64,000 nt of DNA. Origin: Oscillospiraceae bacterium. GTDB lineage: Bacteria > Bacillota > Clostridia > Oscillospirales > Ruminococcaceae. Of the stretch, positions 40,633-48,028 are shown one piece after another (position 1 is the first letter of the stretch; each line of letters starts with the position of its first letter). The DNA lies in assembly GCA_031280965.1 (NCBI GenBank), contig JAITFZ010000021.1:51015-115014 (forward strand), written 5' to 3'. A program made the position numbers and the translations under genes. The notes beneath the pieces were generated by a model. It ran no database searches. It was not told the DNA's origin and saw only the letters and a list, made by a program, of their open reading frames with translations.

Positions 40633-41013
40633 TTACCTCATGCTTTCGCTTACGCCTGCATTACCCCATACAGAACGGCAGGGCGCCCGTTGTAAATCTC
40701 TTGGTTCCCGCTTTTTTATATCGGTGATTTTTAGCTTCTTGCCGGCTTCTTCACCGTACGCCTGTATTGCCGCTGTTATAACAGCAATAACCTGCTTTTC
40801 ATCAGTTCGGGGTTTCTCAATTACCGGCGCGGATTTAACCGGCAGATTATTTTTGAATGATATTTTAACGGGCATTAATGCAGGCTTTTTCTTGTTCTTA
40901 CTATCGGCTAAAAGCTTCCCCGTCAAGGCAAGCGAGCCGATTAAGAGCAGTAATATCAAAAACACAACGACAAGCCCCGTCACTACTGTTGACAATACAA
41001 AAGACCAATCCAT
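40633..41013 (-). CDS. Sodium-pump decarboxylase gamma subunit (OadG-like)
   Basis: 126 residues: one N-terminal membrane segment (about 5-32, VVTGLVVVFLILLLLIG) and a polar C-terminal part, the OadG layout. Provides assembly and anchoring for the pump. The last about 20 residues (from RDLQRAPCRS on) look like translated intergenic repeat rather than conserved protein. Confidence 0.8.
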   Translation of the reverse strand: MDWSFVLSTVVTGLVVVFLILLLLIGSLALTGKLLADSKNKKKPALMPVKISFKNNLPVKSAPVIEKPRTDEKQVIAVITAAIQAYGEEAGKKLKITDIKKREPRDLQRAPCRSVWGNAGVSESMR

Positions 41014-41022
41014 TTTTTCTCC

Positions 41023-41934
41023 CTATAAGTTATGCGATAACACAGCGAAGTTAGGTTTGTCGCCGAAACCTGCAATGATTTCAACCGACATATCCCGCAC
41101 CATCAGAGGCATAACAAAAATCTGCCTGTCGGAAGCAATTGTAGCGAATTTATAAACGTTAGAGTGGTCAACAAGCAGTACGTTTTTCTCAGTCATAATA
41201 AGGCACTGGAAAACATTCGATATACAATCGAGAAAGGCGCAGAGTGCGCTGTACCGCGCATCCTTGCGATTATTCGCGAAGCTGTTCTCGAGCCCGTCGT
41301 TAAAATTTTGCAGTATCGTTTTTTCCCCGCAGATACCGAGGAAATAACGGCGCGGGTCGGTAACGACTTTTTGAATTGCCGCACGCCTTGCAAAATAACT
41401 CCTGACCGCGTTTGCCTTACCGAGCTTTATATTGGTTCCGACAAAGCGAAGTATGTATTTAAGTGCAATATTCATGTATTCATTTGCGTAACGCTCTCCG
41501 GTATCAACGTGCGTTCCGAGAATCACGTCGAAATCGTGTTTTAAATTGCGCGAAACACCCGGACTGTTCAGCGCGTAATAATTCCGCATCTTTTCAAGCA
41601 TGGGCGCAACCATGTCGGGGGTAATAATCCCTTCAACTATAAGCTGGTCGAAGAAAGCCGTGTTCAGAACCTCCTGCTTTCTTACGGTGAACTTGAACTT
41701 CTCCTCGTCAACGCCCCCATACTCAAAGGCAAGGTCGCCAAGCTTCTCGTCAATAGTATGCTGCATCAATTTAATCAGCATGACCTGATTTTCCACAAGA
41801 AAACTGCTCGCATCTTTTTCGAGTTTGCTGAAATTCGCGTTGATTACGTTTTGCCGCGTCATAATCTCCATGAGTTTTTCGCTTTTCAGCAAACCTTCCT
41901 GAACAAAATACTTCCCCGCAAAATAATCAATCAT
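41023..41934 (-). CDS. CheX-like protein with an N-terminal helical module (hypothetical)
   Basis: 303 residues, cytosolic. N-terminal part (about 1-115) has two units like EGLLKSEKLMEIM and EGIITPDMVAPML, reminiscent of the small helical modules before some type II/IV secretion ATPases. The C-terminal half (about 150-303) has the order expected of CheX/CheC-like phosphatases: a helix with ALCAFLDCISNVFQCLIM and then strand-rich KFATIASDRQIFVMPLMVRD-type segment. No firm identity; the key phosphatase Glu/Asn pair is not clearly placed. Between the lipoprotein gene and the decarboxylase gamma gene, gaps 11 and 9 nt. Confidence 0.45.
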   Translation of the reverse strand: MIDYFAGKYFVQEGLLKSEKLMEIMTRQNVINANFSKLEKDASSFLVENQVMLIKLMQHTIDEKLGDLAFEYGGVDEEKFKFTVRKQEVLNTAFFDQLIVEGIITPDMVAPMLEKMRNYYALNSPGVSRNLKHDFDVILGTHVDTGERYANEYMNIALKYILRFVGTNIKLGKANAVRSYFARRAAIQKVVTDPRRYFLGICGEKTILQNFNDGLENSFANNRKDARYSALCAFLDCISNVFQCLIMTEKNVLLVDHSNVYKFATIASDRQIFVMPLMVRDMSVEIIAGFGDKPNFAVLSHNL

Positions 41935-41945
41935 AAATAAACCTC

Positions 41946-44336
41946 CTAATCTGATACCCGTATTTTTTCTATAACATCAGCCCAGCCGTAATGCGTTGTT
42001 AAACCACCCTCAACCGAGCTTTGTTCAAGCGTACCCCCAAATACAAAGTATACCTTCCTCTGATATACCGGAACGCACACCGCGCTGTCAAGCACCGAAT
42101 CAAAAGCACTTCTGTAGAACTCAAGATTCAAAGCGGAATCTGCCAACGCAAGCCTTTGGTCGAGCATTTCGTCCGAAAGCCTGAAGAAATTCTCCGTGCC
42201 GGAACTCGCAAATCTCCCGCTCGCACCGGGAAGCACCTCGCCCTGCCATGCTCCGCACCACATGTCAGCCTCACCGTTTATGACCGCGCTGTACATTTCA
42301 CCCTGAGATGAAACATCTTTGATTTCAATGTTAATCCCCACAGTCCGCAATGTCGCCGCCGCCATTGTCAAAAGCAAGTATGACGGATGTCTGCCCGTGC
42401 CGAAGCCGACTATATAAACCTCGTAGCTGTTCCTTATATCATCGGGGAACGAGGTAATTACACTCCCCGACGCATTAAGCTCACAACCCGCCGCCTCGAA
42501 AAAACCGAGCGCGGCTGTTTTGGCGGCTTCAAGCCTCCTTGCTTCGGTAAGGTCTGTTGTAAAAATATTTGCGCCGTTAGCATGTATGCTGAAAGCTTCT
42601 TTATAACCGCTGTCGCCGATACGCGGAGCCGCCCACGACACACCCGAAACCGGATATTCGGCAACGTCTGCCGCTTCACCGTAAAAGTCGCTTATAGAAA
42701 TTTCGCGGTATGCTGCTAAAATTGTCGCGATTCCTTTGCGGAAGCTGACGCTCTCCTCGCTTAAAGGCTCCCCTTCGGCACCTACACGCTCCGCGTTGAA
42801 GCCTATATAGCCGAAAGTACCGTAGTCAGCTTTCTGCATCCAAACGCCCGCTTCTTCATATGCGTTTATTTCATTAAGCACATCGCGCATTGCCGCAACC
42901 GCCGTTATATCCGATACACCCGAAGCCACGTCGAAAATCATGTCGTCCGGGTTTGTTTCCCTGAATATGAGTTCGGTTATTTCAGGCTTGCCCTTAAAAT
43001 AAAACTCGTTCGCTTCAAGCACGGCAACGCCGTTTTCAAAAGAAATCAGCGCATACGGCCCCGCCCCAAGCGGCAGATTGTTTTTTTCGCGAATTACTGA
43101 AAGATTGCCTCTTTCAAATCCGAATTTATCACCGGCATAATCATAAAGCGTTAAATCACCGTAATAATGCAAAGGCGCCACAGGGAGTATAAACGAATAT
43201 ACCGCCGCCGGAACATACCCCGCGAGCGTCACCGTAACTTCGTGCCCGCCGATTTTACGAATCCCGACTATGTTCCCCGCACCCGTGTTTTCCGGGTCGG
43301 TCGCAGCCACCTTTTCAATAAACAGCCGCACAACTTCCCCGAGAGCGTTGTCTGATTGCGGTCTGCCTATTTTTTCCGCGTTTATATAGGCTTCAAGATT
43401 ACCTTCGTAAATTTCGTAGAATTCCCTGTAGAAATCATAAATTGTAGGGAAGCTGTTCGTCAGATTCCATTCCCTGCCCGAAACAGATGTAAAAGCTCCG
43501 TAAACCGCTTCGTTTTCTTCCGTTGCAGGCGTAATCACCGTAAAATCCGCCACACGCCACACCATCATTGCTAAAGCCGCCTGCATCCACTCATCGGTTT
43601 GAAGATTACCCTCGCCTATAACATGAGCGTATCCGGCAAAATTATTAGCGCTGTATTCCACAATCGCTTTAACGTGCGAAATCCACGCTTCCTCATAACA
43701 CTCATAAAACAGCGCGTACTGCTCTTCGGTAAAAACTTCACTTTCCTGTTCAAAATCAAAGCCGCGCCCCGCTTCAAGGCAGGCGGCGGCGATGAGCGAA
43801 TACTTCAAGTAAGTATCCGCGTCCGCGTTTGTTCTGTAGTAATCAGCGCCTAAGACCGGTAAAAGCGAAAGCGCCGCTTCACCGTTATAATCAATATCGA
43901 AGAATGCATACAGCGTAAAAATCAAATCATCTGCGGTCATCAACCCGCCGTCACTGAAGCGGACATCCTCTCTGAGCCGAAAGGTTAAAACCGTTGTATT
44001 GTTATCGGTCATGTTTATTGCAACATCGGAAATCCCTTTATAATGGTACTCGTTTTCGCCGAAAACCCGCGTTTCACCGGTCACCGCATTCCTCACGACC
44101 TCGCCGCGCCTGTCAAGCGTTACGAGCGGAGCATTAATCACGCTCATAACATCGGCGCCGCCCGGAGCCGCTGTAAAAAAAGGCGAGAAACTGCCCGTCA
44201 TTTCCGATGTGCCTATAATTATATCTGTTTTGACGGCAAGTTCTTCGGGTTCACGGTCTTCGCTTATATCCTCATTTTTTACATTACCGCAAGCGGATAA
44301 TATGGAAACCGTCAACAGCAGTGCTATTAATTTCAT
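41946..44336 (-). CDS. Large ABC-type substrate-binding lipoprotein (family 5)
   Basis: About 796 residues. Start at ATG 44336 gives a lipoprotein signal (MKLIALLLTVSILSACG, lipobox LSAC); the longer frame upstream lacks sense as a secreted protein. Family 5 features: TFRLREDVRFSDGGLMTADDLIFTL and later GPYALISFENGVAVLEANEFYFKGKP. It is longer than the usual 500-550 residues because of an insertion at about 160-330. Family members bind peptides, nickel or oligosaccharides. No ABC permease or ATPase is nearby; instead it heads an operon with a CheX-like and Na+-pump genes. Confidence 0.85.
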   Translation of the reverse strand: MKLIALLLTVSILSACGNVKNEDISEDREPEELAVKTDIIIGTSEMTGSFSPFFTAAPGGADVMSVINAPLVTLDRRGEVVRNAVTGETRVFGENEYHYKGISDVAINMTDNNTTVLTFRLREDVRFSDGGLMTADDLIFTLYAFFDIDYNGEAALSLLPVLGADYYRTNADADTYLKYSLIAAACLEAGRGFDFEQESEVFTEEQYALFYECYEEAWISHVKAIVEYSANNFAGYAHVIGEGNLQTDEWMQAALAMMVWRVADFTVITPATEENEAVYGAFTSVSGREWNLTNSFPTIYDFYREFYEIYEGNLEAYINAEKIGRPQSDNALGEVVRLFIEKVAATDPENTGAGNIVGIRKIGGHEVTVTLAGYVPAAVYSFILPVAPLHYYGDLTLYDYAGDKFGFERGNLSVIREKNNLPLGAGPYALISFENGVAVLEANEFYFKGKPEITELIFRETNPDDMIFDVASGVSDITAVAAMRDVLNEINAYEEAGVWMQKADYGTFGYIGFNAERVGAEGEPLSEESVSFRKGIATILAAYREISISDFYGEAADVAEYPVSGVSWAAPRIGDSGYKEAFSIHANGANIFTTDLTEARRLEAAKTAALGFFEAAGCELNASGSVITSFPDDIRNSYEVYIVGFGTGRHPSYLLLTMAAATLRTVGINIEIKDVSSQGEMYSAVINGEADMWCGAWQGEVLPGASGRFASSGTENFFRLSDEMLDQRLALADSALNLEFYRSAFDSVLDSAVCVPVYQRKVYFVFGGTLEQSSVEGGLTTHYGWADVIEKIRVSD

Positions 44337-44369
44337 CGCTAAACCTTTCCGTTTTTCGTTATCTATATC

Positions 44370-44398
44370 AGTATAGCACAAATTCATCTTTTCGTCAA
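44370..44398 (-). promoter_or_regulatory. Promoter of the lipoprotein-CheX-decarboxylase operon
   Basis: Minus strand TTGACG (44393-44398), 17-nt spacer, TATACT (44370-44375). Confidence 0.8.
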
Positions 44399-44401
44399 TC
44401 A

Positions 44402-44430
44402 TTGACATTGAATATTAAATATGGTAAAAT
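44402..44430 (+). promoter_or_regulatory. Promoter of the zinc-ribbon gene
   Basis: TTGACA (44402-44407), 17-nt spacer, TAAAAT (44425-44430), back to back with the lipoprotein operon promoter. Confidence 0.85.
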
Positions 44431-44464
44431 AAAAGTGATTTAAAAACAACCGGGGGTTATGTTT

Positions 44465-45433
44465 ATGGCTAATTTCTGTCCAAAATGCGGCGGCGAACTG
44501 CCTATGGGCGCTACAATCTGCGCGAACTGCGGCGCGGCGGCTGACGAAAAGCCCGATGTTGACAACAGCGCGGCTATAGCGCGTATGCTTTCGGGGGAGC
44601 CCGATGAATTAAACGACCGGCAAATCGAAGACTTTGAATCCGGCAAGCCGATTGAATTATCAAGCGGCGGGCTTTCGGAGGAAGCACTGGGCGACATAGC
44701 GACAATGGACAGCATGGACTTTGACGAACTGCTGACCGAAGAAGCGGCTTCTGTACCCGCCGCAAGCCCCGTTGTAAGCCTCGGCGCCGGAAACCCTGAC
44801 AGCGGCGCAATCCCTGTCGGAAACTTTGACGGCGGCGTCATCGGTTTTGAACCAAGCAATGACGACCACGATAATATTATTATACAAAGCGGCGTTACCG
44901 AAATGCATAGGTTCAGAATGCCGCGTATAGTGAAAAGAATCATCGCCTGCGTATTACTTTTGTCGGCAGGCTTCGGGCTTGGTTTCGGGCTTCACTACTT
45001 CATGTCGTACGGTTTATTCGCAAACCACACGAACAGTATAGCTCTAAAGTCCTCCAGAGCCGTTATGCTCCGCGTTATCCCCGAGGGACAGGAATTTAAA
45101 CCCATCGACATTTATGTAAAGCGCGACGCGCATACTACCGAGTGTATAATATTCGGCGTTTTATTCTCCGAGGTTAACGATTATACCGCAACGTATTTCC
45201 GCTGGGTTATCAACAATGACGACCATTCAGAATCAAGACTGTTTCTTCCCTTTAATCAGGCAAGATATTTGGAACTTCTTAACAGCGACGACCCGCAGGA
45301 AAGGCTTACGGCATCTACAATGAAGGGAAATTATGACAGCTTTCTGCTCTCTCTGAGCGAAATAAATGCGGGAAATCCGCGTTGGGAACGAGCTGATACT
45401 GCGTATGTCAATAAACGATTGCTCGTTTCTTAA
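44465..45433 (+). CDS. Zinc-ribbon membrane protein of unknown function
   Basis: About 322 residues. N-terminal zinc ribbon (FCPKCGGELPMGATICANCG), an acidic low-complexity linker (about 25-140), one membrane segment (about 160-185, IIACVLLLSAGFGLGFGLHYFM), and an extracytoplasmic domain I do not recognise. ATG 44465 is preferred, 8 nt after the GGGGG. Monocistronic; the sigK-leader remnant follows 9 nt after the stop and may serve as its terminator. Confidence 0.78.
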   Translation: MANFCPKCGGELPMGATICANCGAAADEKPDVDNSAAIARMLSGEPDELNDRQIEDFESGKPIELSSGGLSEEALGDIATMDSMDFDELLTEEAASVPAASPVVSLGAGNPDSGAIPVGNFDGGVIGFEPSNDDHDNIIIQSGVTEMHRFRMPRIVKRIIACVLLLSAGFGLGFGLHYFMSYGLFANHTNSIALKSSRAVMLRVIPEGQEFKPIDIYVKRDAHTTECIIFGVLFSEVNDYTATYFRWVINNDDHSESRLFLPFNQARYLELLNSDDPQERLTASTMKGNYDSFLLSLSEINAGNPRWERADTAYVNKRLLVS

Positions 45434-45442
45434 AAAACGCAT

Positions 45443-45527
45443 GAATAATTGATAAGAAGTCCTTCATAGGCTTAATGTACGGCTATACTATGGAGGGCTT
45501 TTATCGTGCGGAAAAATTATTCTGATT
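45443..45527 (+). pseudogene. Remnant of sigK: leader hairpin fused to an internal sigK piece
   Basis: Bases 45443-45502 match the sigK leader at 60037-60095 with two substitutions and one inserted base. They continue without a break into ATCGTGCGGAAAAATTATTC..., which matches the coding region of sigK at 60288-60312; 45496-45527 match 60281-60312 with one difference. The joint lies on a 7-nt direct repeat GGCTTTT (60089-60095 and 60281-60287), so 192 nt (64 codons) are deleted relative to intact sigK. After 45527 homology ends. The remnant keeps the hairpin AAGTCCTTCATAG / CTATGGAGGGCTT followed by TTTT. Confidence 0.85.
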
Positions 45528-45584
45528 AAAATTATCGGAAGGTTAATTCAACTGATAAAGTGTACATGCTTCTGCATATAGGAG

Positions 45585-45633
45585 GGGACAAATACGGAAC
45601 CTTCGCGTTTTCAGATTTTTGTAATGATATAAT
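45585..45633 (+). promoter_or_regulatory. Signalling-operon promoter A with conserved CGGAACCTT box
   Basis: GGGACA, ACGGAACCTT (box at 45595-45603), exactly 21 nt, then extended -10 TGATATAAT (TATAAT 45628-45633). No good -35. The same arrangement, same spacing, occurs on the minus strand at 59866-59915. Probable activator or special-sigma site in the -35 region. Confidence 0.6.
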
Positions 45634-45677
45634 GTCAGTATCTGTATTATAAGGTAGCGGCAGGGGGATGACAAGAA

Positions 45678-46265
45678 ATGTCTGTGAAGAAAATAATCGT
45701 TGTAGACGATACGCCTTTTAATCTGAATATGTGCAAGAGCGCATTAAAAGATTTATACGACATATACCTTGTTCGTTCGGCAGAAGGTATGTTTGATGTG
45801 TTAGAAAGATTTATTCCGGATTTAATACTGCTGGACGTGGACATGCCCGGCATACACGGGTATGACGCTATGAAGATGTTGCAAAGCAACGAATCTTTTA
45901 AAGAAATTCCTGTCATATTCCTTTCTGCTATGGACGATGAGCAGAACGAAATGAAAGGCTTGGATTTGGGCGCTGTGGATTATATTCACAAGCCCTTTGT
46001 CAGGTCACTGCTTATTAAGCGTATTAATATACATATAAGATTAATTGAAGAGAAAAAAGAGCTGTCGGCGTATAAGGAATCTGTTGAACATCTTACATCA
46101 AAAGCAGGTGAACTTCGCGCATCGCTGAACACGATTATTGAAATGATAGAATCATCAATGTTATCAAATAATCTCAGCGAAATAAAACATTGTTTGGGCA
46201 GGGCAAAGACTGAGTCGGCACTTGTTGCCCAAGCCTTTGATGATTATTTAAGTAAGCAGGCTTGA
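45678..46265 (+). CDS. Response regulator with C-terminal helical region
   Basis: 195 residues. Receiver domain about 4-122 (VDDTPF, phospho-Asp in LILLDVDMPGIHGYD, S/A switch, KPF) followed by a helical coiled segment (about 125-190) with no DNA-binding or enzymatic domain recognised. Likely a phosphorelay or protein-interaction regulator. First gene after promoter A; the antiporter gene follows 21 nt after. Confidence 0.88.
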   Translation: MSVKKIIVVDDTPFNLNMCKSALKDLYDIYLVRSAEGMFDVLERFIPDLILLDVDMPGIHGYDAMKMLQSNESFKEIPVIFLSAMDDEQNEMKGLDLGAVDYIHKPFVRSLLIKRINIHIRLIEEKKELSAYKESVEHLTSKAGELRASLNTIIEMIESSMLSNNLSEIKHCLGRAKTESALVAQAFDDYLSKQA

Positions 46266-46286
46266 GGGTTAGAGGAGGTAATTTAA

Positions 46287-47435
46287 ATCGACATTATACT
46301 GATATTAGGAATTATTTTAGTTATAAGCGCCTGGTCCTGCAAAACAACAGGCAAAATCGGATTGCCGACATTAGTTGGATTTATATTAATCGGCTTATTG
46401 ATTGGAAATTGGTTTGAGTTTACAGACCTTGCGGCTGTAGACCAGTTTACTAATTTTGCTTTGCTTTTAATTGTTTTCACAGGCGGGTTTCAAACTAATT
46501 TTTCCAAGGCGAAACCTGTGTTGGTGATGTCGTCGGTAATATCGGTGGCGGGAACTCTTTTAACGGCGTTTTTTGCGGGCGCATTCGCGTATTTCATATT
46601 TGGCATCGGGTTTACTCAGTCTTTACTGCTCGGTGTTATTATTTCGTCTACAGACGTAACCTCGGTTTTATCGGTATTACATTTAAAGCAGGTAAATTTA
46701 AAAAATAATTTAGACTCCGTCTTAACGTTAGAAAGCGGCTCGAATGAACCGTTTGCTCATGTTCTTACATACGTTGCTATAGCGTATGCAGTCGGTTCTT
46801 ACAACCTTCCGCTACTGTTTATACAAGAAATTGTTTTCGGAGTGGCGGCAGGGATTATTTTCGCCAAAGTAGGACAATTCCTTATAAACCGGCTTAATTT
46901 GCAAATAGATGGTATTTATGGGGTATTGCTTTGCGGGATTGCTTTCCTTATTTACGGGGTTGCCGCTCAATTTGGCGGAAGCGGATTTTTAGCGGTATAT
47001 ATAGGAGGGGTTATAATCGGAAACGGAAAGCTCGTACATAAAGGCTCGCTCTCAAGGCTGTACAGCGCTTTCTCTATGCTGATGCAAATCACACTTTTCA
47101 TTATGTTGGGAATCCTTTGTGTGCCTTCTTCTGTTATGTCCGTTATGGTAAGCGGTTTGCTGTTCTCTTTAGTCCTTATATTCATTATAAGACCCGTTGT
47201 TATGCTCATGCTGATGAAGCCTTTCCGCCGTCCGCTGAATGAAATCGCTCTTGTATCATGGGCAGGGTTCCGCGGCGCTCCCTGTATTGTATTCGCCACG
47301 CACTTATTAACAGTAGAACTGCCGTACGGCGAATATATTTTCAGCATTGTTTTTTTCGTCTGCATGATGTCGGTAATTTTGCAAAGCTCGTTTATAGTCC
47401 CGTTAGCCAAAAAACTCAAACTGCTTGATGATTAA
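46287..47435 (+). CDS. Cation:proton antiporter (CPA2/KefB-like), apparent ATC start
   Basis: About 383 residues with 10-12 membrane segments: LILGIILVISAWS at the N-terminus, GLPTLVGFILIGLLIGNW, TDVTSVLSVLHL, the conserved acidic pair region ESGSNEPFAHV, and GFRGAPCIVFATHL. Probably exchanges Na+ or K+ for H+. The frame opens after TAA (46284-46286); the codon 8 nt after a strong AGGAGG (46273-46278) is ATC, and no ATG, GTG or TTG exists until TTG 46362, which would delete the first membrane segment. So translation either starts at ATC/ATT or the original ATG was lost by mutation. Confidence 0.85.
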   Translation: MDIILILGIILVISAWSCKTTGKIGLPTLVGFILIGLLIGNWFEFTDLAAVDQFTNFALLLIVFTGGFQTNFSKAKPVLVMSSVISVAGTLLTAFFAGAFAYFIFGIGFTQSLLLGVIISSTDVTSVLSVLHLKQVNLKNNLDSVLTLESGSNEPFAHVLTYVAIAYAVGSYNLPLLFIQEIVFGVAAGIIFAKVGQFLINRLNLQIDGIYGVLLCGIAFLIYGVAAQFGGSGFLAVYIGGVIIGNGKLVHKGSLSRLYSAFSMLMQITLFIMLGILCVPSSVMSVMVSGLLFSLVLIFIIRPVVMLMLMKPFRRPLNEIALVSWAGFRGAPCIVFATHLLTVELPYGEYIFSIVFFVCMMSVILQSSFIVPLAKKLKLLDD

Positions 47436-47470
47436 AAAATGCAGGTTCTGTCGGATATATTGATATGCGC

Positions 47471-47496
47471 CTAATTTATTAATGTGAGGTTGAAAA
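47471..47496 (+). repeat. Cassette leader, copy 1 (before the GNAT gene)
   Basis: CTAATTTATTAATGTGAGG then TTGAAAA immediately before the ATG. Nearly the same as 53364-53389 before the flavodoxin-like gene; provides the GAGG ribosome binding site. Confidence 0.7.
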
Positions 47497-47961
47497 ATGG
47501 CAAATGTGATTATAAAGAAAGCAGAAAAAGAAGATTTACAACAAATCCTTGAATTGCAACACTTGGCTTATCAAAGTGAGGCTGTACGCCATGATGATTT
47601 TTCTATACAACCGTTGAAACAAACTCTTGCAGAGGTCGAACAAGAATACGGGAAAGGTTTGTTTTTGAAAGCAATAGATGAAAGCGATAAAATAATAGGT
47701 TCTGTTCGTGCTTATGCAGAAAACGGAACGGCTTACATTGGCAAGTTGATTGTTCAACCAAAAATGCAAAGTCAAGGAATCGGAACAAAGCTGATGAAAA
47801 CGATTGAGCAAGAATATATCGGAATGAGATATGAATTATTTACAGGCTATAAAAGCACAAGGACAATAGGGATTTACGAACATCTCGGATATATAAGATT
47901 CAAAGAGCAAAAAATCACCGATAAATTGACCTTGGTGTTTTTAGAAAAGTGTACCGTCTAA
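47497..47961 (+). CDS. GNAT-family N-acetyltransferase (cassette-like gene)
   Basis: 154 residues. GNAT fold order: ADLQQILELQHLAY-like start, acetyl-CoA loop region KLIVQPKMQSQGIGTKLM (Q/RxxGxG/A) and FTGYKSTRTIGIYEHLGYIRF. Substrate unknown. It is visibly richer in A and T than the flanking kinase and antiporter genes, and is bounded by leader and tail sequences shared with the flavodoxin-like gene, which suggests acquisition as a unit. Confidence 0.9.
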   Translation: MANVIIKKAEKEDLQQILELQHLAYQSEAVRHDDFSIQPLKQTLAEVEQEYGKGLFLKAIDESDKIIGSVRAYAENGTAYIGKLIVQPKMQSQGIGTKLMKTIEQEYIGMRYELFTGYKSTRTIGIYEHLGYIRFKEQKITDKLTLVFLEKCTV

Positions 47962-47988
47962 CGAGCATTATAAGCATTATCTGCATAT
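47958..47988 (+). repeat. Cassette tail, copy 1 (after the GNAT gene)
   Basis: CTAAC containing the stop, then AGCATTATAAGCATTATC followed by TGCATAT. The core TAAGCATTATCTGCA (47971-47985) recurs exactly at 54071-54085 after the flavodoxin-like gene. Confidence 0.72.
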
Positions 47989-48028
47989 AAGTCTGACATA
48001 ACAAATTTTATTCAAGGCGGGTTAAGGT

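Noticed and set aside
44437..44943. Minus-strand open frame overlapping the zinc-ribbon gene
   Set aside because: The plus-strand frame has a zinc ribbon, a promoter and an RBS; the antisense frame has none of these.
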